Assembly: GCA_013141175.1 (NCBI GenBank)
Contig: JABFRN010000001.1
Span: 3,802,001-3,866,000 of the forward strand
Length of the DNA: 64,000 nt
Direction of reading: 5' to 3'
Source: Lysobacter sp.
GTDB lineage: Bacteria > Pseudomonadota > Gammaproteobacteria > Xanthomonadales > Xanthomonadaceae
The position numbers were made by a program, and so were the translations under genes. Positions 34,235 to 43,200 of this stretch are shown in pieces (position 1 is the stretch's first letter; the number at the start of each line of letters is the position of its first letter). The notes beneath the pieces were generated by a model. It did not search any database. It saw nothing but the letters and a program-made list of their open reading frames with translations, and had not been told where the DNA came from.

Positions 34235-37200
34235 TCAATAGATCTCGTCGAGCATGTCTCGGAACTCGAAACTTGCGGATCGTTGTGACGCCTCGTTGGT
34301 CGTAAAGGTTCCCGTCGATTCGTAGATGGACCCCAGCAGGCCTTCGAATTCCTCATTGCGCATACGCTGGATATCGGCGTATGCGGGGCAGTCGAATCTC
34401 AGGCCCTTGATCCTGATCATCACGCGGCCATCGGGGTCGATGATGTCGACATCCATGGCGAGTCGTTCGTCCTTCCCGCCTGCCCCGCGCGCCATCCGCA
34501 CCCAGATGCTGCCCTTCCGGCCGGCTCCCGGGAAAAACTGCACGCGATCCAGTGAGACGATCGTCGCGGCAGAGGACGTCGTGAATGCATCCGTCATCAG
34601 GCTGAGGCACGACAGATGCGCGAGCGACAGCAGCGACGCGGAATCCAGTTCGTCGCGGACCGTCGAATCCGCATCGCCCGCACGCGCCGGCAGCTGGAAT
34701 TCAAGCAACTGCTGGCTGTCGCCGAGATGGCAGGCCTCGATACCCCGGGGCAAGCGCTCGCGGGTCCATCCGCTGCGCGCCAATGCGTCGTGGAAAGCGG
34801 TGCTGTCGCGGCCCTCATCGCGGAACTGCTTCTTCAACTGGAACAGGTCGATGCGGTTGGGCTCCTCGCCCGTGTCGTAGCTCGCTGTTCCCTCGCACAC
34901 CAGCAGCTCGGATGCCTGCGCATCCATCCCGGCGCCGGCGCTGAGAATCTCGAAATCAACGGCTTTGCCGGCCAATGGGTAGACATTGACCTTGATCCTG
35001 CCGCCCTCCGACAGAGGGACGTCCTGCTCCCAGTTCAATGACCGCAGTTCCATCCGCGTCGGGCCGGATTCGCGGGCCAGCGATTCCTGTATCGCCAAGC
35101 GCGCCATCTCGACCGACAGCAGCTCCGGCAAACCCGCCGGCGAAGGCACGAAGGCGTCGCGCATCGGTTTTTCGAGACCGCTGAGATCGGAAACGAAGGA
35201 CTGCTGGCCGAATACCGAGACGTTGCGATGCAGCAGCGCATGCACCGTCGCCTGCGTGCCCGCTGCAGCGTTCTGCTTCTGCGCGCTGGTGTTGAACCAG
35301 TAGCGCTCGCGCGCGAAGGCGTATGTCGGCAGCGAGCAGCGCCGCACGTCCTGCCCGGCATGCATGGATTTCCAGTCGGGCTCCTGGCCTTTCAGCCAGA
35401 CGTCGAGCAGCGACGACAGATCGCGGTCGCGCAGCCACTGCTTCATCGTTCCGGCGTCGGTGGTGCCGATATCGGCCTTGCGGCGGACGCTGGCCAGCTT
35501 CACGTTCGCGCCTGCGGCATCGCCGCCGACGTAAGCGCGCAGGCGATCGATCAGTTCGTCCTTGCTGTCGACGATCAGGCCCATGCGCTCGGGCATCACA
35601 TCGCGCCCGATCTGCAGCGTGTAGGCGACGTCCGCGAGGTTGATCCGCTCTTCCTTGTCGAGATGGGCGAGCAGGCGTTCGGCGTTGGCGCGCAGGCGAT
35701 CCTCATGCTTGGCCGAGACCAGGATGAGATACGGGCCCTTCGGGCTCTGGCGCAGCGTAGCGTCCGTGTCCGGATACTCTTCGAGCACGATGTGCACATT
35801 CGCGCCGCCGAAGCCGAAGGAGCTGATGCCCGCCCGGCGGGGATACGGCGTGCCGTTGTCGTCGAGGATCACGTCCCACGGCTTGGTCTTTTCGACCGGA
35901 TAGAACGGCGTGTTGTCGAGATTGATGTACGGGTTCAATTTCTCGAAGTGCAGCAGCGCCGGAATCTGCTTGTGCTTGATCGACAGCAGCACCTTGAGAA
36001 TGCCGGCGATGCCCGCCGCGGTTTCGAGATGGCCGATATTGGTCTTCGCGGAGGTCAGGCCGATATGCGGCTTGGTCGGTACCGGCAACTGATGCTTGCG
36101 ATAGAGGTCCGAGAACGCCTTTTTCATCGCCTGGAACTCGATCGGATCGCCGAGGCTCGTGCCGGTGCCATGGCACTCCAGGAAACCGACGCTGCGCGGG
36201 TCGATCTCGGCCTTTTCGTAGGCTTCGACGAGCAGATCGGCCTGCGCATTCGGATTCGGAGCGGTCAGCATCGTCGCCTTGCCGCCGTGATTCTCGGCCG
36301 TCGACTTGATCAATGCGTAGATGTGATCGCCATCGGCCATCGCCTTGTCGAGCGGCTTGATGAAGATCGCGCCCGAACCTTCGCCGCGCACGTAGCCGTT
36401 CGCGCGGGAATCGAAGGTTTTGCATTTGCCGTCGCTCGCCAGCATGCCTGCCGCGCCGAACGAGATGTGCCCGGCCGCCGTGAGCATCACCTGCACGCCG
36501 CCGACGATGGCCATTTCGCAGCTGCCGGTGTGGATCGATTCGATCGCGCGGTGCAGCGCCACCAGCGAACTCGAGCACGCAGTGTCCAACGGCGCGCTGG
36601 GTCCGTGCAGGTCCAGCAGGAATGAAATGCGGTTGACCAGGATCGCGTGCGAGGTGCCCGATGCCGAATAACCGTCGAGATCGGCCTGCTTCATCGCCAT
36701 CAGGTCGATGTAGTCGCGCGTGGCGGCGCCGACGAACAGACCGGTTTTCGTGCCCGCGAGATCCGACACCTTGTGGCCGGAATCCTCGACGGCACCCCAG
36801 ACGGTTTCCAGGAAGATGCGCTGCTGCGGGTCCATCATTTCCGCTTCGCGCGGCGAAATGCCCCAGAACAGCGGGTCGAACTTGTCGACCTCGCGCATGA
36901 AACCGCCCCACTTCGACAGCGTCTTGTTCTTCTCCACCATCGGGTCGCCGTAACACTCTTCCCAATCCCAGCGGTCCGCCGGCACCAGGGTGACCATGTT
37001 GTTTTCGGCGTTCCTCAACTTTTCCCAGAACTCATCGACGTTGTCCGCCTGCGGCATCACGCCGCTCATGCCGACGATCGCGATGGGCCGTTCGATGAAG
37101 CGACGCCCCGGGGAGAAACTGCCTCCGCTCCTGGCGACCGGCGCACCCGCCGTCTCGGGAGCGTCGTCGGGGCTCCACTTCTTCTTGAAGGCAAGCGGCG

Positions 37201-40200
37201 CTTCGAGCGCGATCGGCGCAGCGCCGGACGCTGGCGCCGCGGACGGGCCGGCGGTGGCGGAAGCCGCCGACTGCCCATGCACGCGTTCGATCTCGTCGCG
37301 ATGCTCGCGAGCGAGGTACTTGGCGATTTCGCGGATGTTCGGATACTCGAAGAACAGCACCGGCGTGATGTCGAGGCCGTACTTTTCGTTCACCACGTTG
37401 CTGAAGGACGTCAGCCCGATCGAGTCGAAACCGAGATCCAGCAGGATGGTGTCCAGGTCGACATCGTCGGCATCCAGTTTCAGGAAATCCATGACGATGA
37501 GCGACAGCGCGTTCTGCGCCACCAGCGCCAGATCGTCGCCTTCCACCGCAGCGGTCGCGGCCACGGCCGTCGACGTGGACGTGGCCGCGGCCGGCGTCGC
37601 ATCGACAGGCTTTTCGACATCGACTGCGCCAATGCCCCATGCGCGCTCGACCTTCTCCTTGACGCCCTGCACCACGGCCAGATGCGGCAGGTCGCCGTGC
37701 AATCCAAGCATCAGCGCCTGGATTCCGACCTCGCGTTCGAGCGGCTTGATACCGAGATTGCGCTCGAAGAACAGCGCGGTCTGCTCGTCGAGACGCATGC
37801 CGCCTTCGGCCCAGATCGACCAGTTCACGCTGAGCGCCTTGCCTTGCCTCAGGCCGCGATCCGCATACGCGTTGCGATGGGCGGCGAACGCATCCATGAA
37901 GTGGTTCGCGAACGAATAATCGCTCTGCCCGGCATTGCCGGCGAGTGCCGCCAGCGACGAGAACATCGCGAAGAAATCCAGCGGTTCGTTTCGCGTCGCT
38001 TCGTCCAGCAACAGCGTGCCGAGGATCTTCGGCGCGAACACCGCCTGCATTTCATCCCGCGTCTTGTTGCGGATATAGGAATCGCGCAGCACGCCGGCGC
38101 TGTGGATGATGCCGTTCAGGGCGCCATAGCGCTGCTTGCAGGTCAGCACGAGGTTGTCGATATCTTCGCGCTTGGCGACATCGGCCTGCACGTAGAGCAC
38201 CTCGGCGCCCGCTTGCCGCAGCGCCTCCAGCGCCGCTTCGGTATCGCTCTTCAGCGCGCTGCGCCCGGTCAGGATCAGGCGCGCCTGGAACTGCTTCGCC
38301 AGATACTCGGCGAAGATCAGACCCAGGCCACCCGCGCCACCGGTGATGAGGTAGGCGCCGCGATGCTTGATCGGCACGTCGGCGACCGCGGCCGGCGGCG
38401 CGGGACAGGATTCGATCCTCCGCAGGTAACGCCGACCGTCGTGGTAACGGACGCCAAGCGCCTTGGTTTCGTGCATGAACTCGTTCGCGAGCGCCGCAAC
38501 GACACCGGCATCGAAAGCCGGTTCAGGCTGCAGGAACTCGATGATCTTGCACGACAGTTTCGGGCTCTCGGCACGCAATATCGTCGCGAAGCCCTGGATC
38601 GCGTCGTTGTGCGGCTGCGATTCGTCGGGAGTGCTGAAATACAGGTAATTGAGGCGCACATCGTTTTCGGCCTTCTGGCCGACGATCGCCTGGCACAAAT
38701 GTAGGAACGCATAGACGCCACGGTCCAGCGCTTGCACGGTCAGGTCGACGACAGGTTCGCCTCGATCGGCGATGACCGGCAGCGCGGACCATGCGAAACA
38801 CACCTGCAGCGGCGTCTGGCAGGTGCCCTGGAGCGAGGTCAGCAGCCGGACGAAATCCTCGCGTTCCCCGGCATTGACGCTGTAGCTACGATCGCCCAGT
38901 TGCTTGAAGCCATCGCCCGGGAAGACCGATACCAGCACCGTCTTGTCGTCGCCGCGCGCCGTCAATTGCGCGCTGTACGCGTCGCTGCTGGCCGCATCGG
39001 GTGCGAACAGTACGACGGTCTGCGGCGCGCTTCCCGCAGCGGTGGCGGTCAGCGTGGACACATGCCAATACGTACCGAAGTACAGCGTCGAGAATACGTC
39101 GGTGCTTTCGGCGGCCGGTGCTTTCGCGGGCCCGCTCTGTCCGGGCTTCTCGTGCACATCCAGCAGCGGTACGCCGACCGAATCGCGCACCTTGACCAGC
39201 ACCTTGCCGTGCTCGTCGACGATCAGCACATTCATCTTCGACAGATTCGAAGACGTCTTCTTCTCTTCCTTCGCCTCGGTGATGTAGCTGTAACAGACCG
39301 GCGTCAGCGGATGGAGGATTTCGACCTCGCCCAGCGAATACGGCACGAACATCTCGCCGCCGGCATCCGCCAGACGCGCGCCCATGGCGGCCTGGAACGA
39401 AGAGTCGACCAGCGAAGGATGCAGTACGAACTCTTCGAAACGCATGCCCGACAGCGTCGGGATCTTCAGCGCGCCGAGCACTTCGAAGCCGACGTTCGGA
39501 TTGCGATAGACCTCCTGCAGCGCCTGGAAGGTGGGTCCGAGATCCAATCCCAACGTCTTGAACGACGGGTACGCACGCTCGCCATCGAGCACTTTGTCGC
39601 AGCGCCCGCGTATCGCTTCGATATCGATGTATTCGTCTTCCGCCAGGCCGTCCTGTGCACTGGCGTAGTGCAGTTTGCCCTGGCAATACAGCTGCTTGCG
39701 GCTGCCTTCCCGTTCGCTGAACACTTCGAAGAACACGGCGTCGCCGGCCGGCTTCAATTCAATGAAGACTTCATTGGGGACGGCGTTCTGCACCGTCAGC
39801 GGGCTGACCCAGATGATGTTCTTGATCTTCTGTACTTTGCGCCCTGCCGCGATCTCGCCGGCCTTGCGCGCGAAATCGAGATAGGCGACGCCAGGAAGCG
39901 TCGGAATATCCGAGACCAGATGGTCGTAGATGAAGAATTCCTGGTCGGTGAACAGCTTGCGGAACAGCTGGCGCTCGAAGGTCGATTCGTTGCTGTCGAT
40001 GAGCGGATGCAGCGCATGGCCTGCCGTACGTCCCGCGAGCGCGGACGTGAGTTCACCCATGTCGGCGGATTCGAGCCAATGGCGCTTGTCGGCGAAGGGA
40101 TAGGTCGGCAGCGAAATGCGCCGCGCACCGGCGGTCGCCTGCATGCCGTGCCAATCCGAGACCAGGCCATCGATCCACAGCTGGGCCAGCTTCAGCGGGT

Positions 40201-43200
40201 CGCGGGACTGCGCGAGCAAGTCGATGAAGGCTTCCTTCTCCTTGCGGCTCAGCATCTTGGTGATGCCGTCGGCATTCCTCATGTGCCCGGAGACGATGTG
40301 GTCGTCGCGCGTATTGCCCAGGAAGTTCTGCAGCTTGTTGAGCAGTTGATCCATGCTGTCGGCGAGGATCGCGACCCTGTGATCGAACGATTTCCGGCCG
40401 ACCTGCAGGGTGAATGCGATGTCGTCGAAATGCGGCGCGGACTCGCTGTCGCGATGCTTCTCGATGAAGGACTTGAGTCGGACCGCCACCTGTCGCAGTT
40501 GCTCTTCGTTGCGCGCTGAAAGCGGGAATATGCGCAGGCCGCCCTGCACCGGTCTTGCCGCGACCGTGGCCGCCGCATCGTCGCGGGCTTCGAGGATGAC
40601 GTGCGCATTCGAGCCACCGGCACCGAACGAGCTGATCCCGGCGCGCAACGGTTGCCGGACGCCATCGACCTGTTTCGGCTGCCACGGTTCGACCGACTGC
40701 TGCACGACGAAAGGCGAATGCGCGAAATCGATGAACTCGTTGATCTGCTGCGAATGCAGCGAAGGCACCAGCTGCCTGTGCCGCATCTGCAGCAGCACCT
40801 TGCACACGCCCGCGATGCCGGCCGCGGCTTCCAGATGGCCGATATTGGTCTTGATCGAACCGATCGCACAGCTTTGCAGCGCGACGCTGTCCCGCTCGAA
40901 CGCCTGGTTCAGACCGGCGATTTCGATCGGATCGCCGAGCTCGGTGCCAGTGCCGTGCGCTTCGATATAACCGATGCTGCGGGCATCGATCCCGGCCTTG
41001 TTCAGCGCCGAAGTGACCACATCGCACTGCGCTTTCGAATTGGGCACCGCATAACCGCTGTTGCGACCGCCATGGCTGATCGCCGTGCTTTTGACCACCG
41101 CATAGATGTTGTCGTTGTCGCGCTGCGCGTGCGACAACGGCTTCAGCAGCAGCGCACCGACGCCCTCGCCCGGCACATAACCGCTGGCGCCACGGCCGAA
41201 TGCGCGGCAGAAACCGTCGTCCGACAGCAGGCCACCGGCGACGGTGATTTCCTGCTTGCATTGATGGACATCCAGATTCACGCCACCGACGATGGCCGCC
41301 GCGCATTCGCCGAGCTGGATCGAATCGCAGGCAAGATGGATCGCGGTCAGGCTGGCCGAACACGCCGTATCCACCGCGATACTCGGGCCGGTGAAGTTCA
41401 TGGAATACGAAACGCGGTTCGCGATGCTCCACATGAACGAGTTGGCGATCACCTTGTTGCCGGCGAGCCGCTCTTCCGCGCCCACCATCTGGTACATCGT
41501 CCAGACCGCACCGACGAACACACCGATGTGCCGTGCGCCCTGATCCTCGCTCTGGAACGCTTCCGGATAGTAGCCGGCATCCTCCAGCGCTTCCCACGTG
41601 ACTTCCAGGAACAGGCGTTCCTGCGGATCGATCGTTTCGGCTTCGCGCGGGGAAATATTGAAGAACAGCGAATCGAAGCGGTCGATCTCGTCGATGAAAC
41701 CGCCGCGATACCGCCCGAGCACATCGCGCTGCCGGCGGCGCTGATAGCGCGAATCCGGGATCTCGCTGATGCAGTCCCTGCCCTGCAGCAGGTTTTCCCA
41801 CAATTCTTCGGTGTTCCTGGCCTTCGGGAAGCGCGCGGCCATGCCGACGATCGCGATCTCCGTGCCTCTGTCCAGGTCCCGATTCGCGCCGCTGCGCGCG
41901 AGGCCACCGCCGCCGTTCGCAACGGTGTTCACGGCTGCCGCTTTCGCTTCGCGAGGCGGTTCGCGGTCGGCGCTCGCGCGCGTGGCCGCCGTCGGCTGCG
42001 CCGATGCGGACGGGAAGAGATAACGATCGAGCCTGAACTTCGCGCCGAGATCGCCGATGCGGTCGTTGGCGCTGTCGATGGGGCAAAGATCGGGGATATC
42101 GACCCTGTTCGCGAAGGCTTCGATGAGCGAACCGCGCAATGCCTCGACATCCTCGCTCCTGAGCCCGACCGGGATCGCGAGGCGCACCAGCTGATTGAGG
42201 CTGGAATTCTGCTGCATGCCCACGCTGTGCGCGCCGGCACGGATGCCCGTCGCGAGATACAGCCAGGCAACGAAGGATGCGACCGGCGAGGCGAGCCCCT
42301 GGAACTCCGGCAGCTGTTTGACATCGATCAGCAGGCAATGGCCTCGCGCTGGACGCACGACCGGCACATTCCCCTCGATGAGCGATTGCCGCAGCGACTG
42401 CACCGCATCTACACGGCGACGCACCTGGGTTTCGATGAATTTCCGGTTCTGCAGCGAAAGCGCGACGCATTTCTTGTCGATCACGTCCAGCGCCTTGCCC
42501 TCGCGCTGCTGCAACGCCTGCAGTCTTTCATGCAGCGCCGGATCGTTGGTCGCGATCATGCCGCCCTTGTTGACGCAGAAATCCTTGGCCAGGCTGGTCA
42601 CGACCGCATCGGCCTGGGACAGCAATTCCGTGGCGACCTGCCACAACGTGGCATCACGCCATTCCGGGTCGTTGTCGATGATCAGCAGCGCATTCTCGAG
42701 TACGCGGGTGCCATCGAGCACCAGCGGAATGCGATGCTGCTGCAGCAACGCCTTCACCTGCTTCAGGTGCGGCAGCGACACGGCACCGCCTCCGGCGGCA
42801 TTGTCGGTCAGTTCGATGCAGACATAGGCGATCTCCGCCGCGTGCCTGTCGACTTCCGCCTGCAGCGCGGACATGTCCAGATTGCCTTTGTACGGCTCGT
42901 CCGAGTGCAGATCGAAGACCGCAGCGGTCGGCATTTCCTGCGGCGCGAAGCCCTTGTCGATCTGATGGAAAATCGTGCTGGGGAACAGCAGGTTCTGCGG
43001 CACCCGTCCCTTCTTCTCCCATGCCTGGCAGAAGATGTCTTCCGCCGCGCGACCGGACTGGGTCAGCGTGAAATGCTCGAACGGGAAGACCTGGCGCAGG
43101 CTGGCATTGACATCGATGGGGCGCTGCAACTGCGCGAACAGACTCGACATCTGCTTGTCGATGGCCGGCATGCGCAGCTGCGCCCACGAGTCCGTCTTAA

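Noticed and set aside
34235-35260. Considered the C-terminal region of PKS-C as an active dehydratase.
   Set aside because: The HxxxGxxxxP histidine and the DxxxQ motif are both missing; only the double-hotdog pattern remains.
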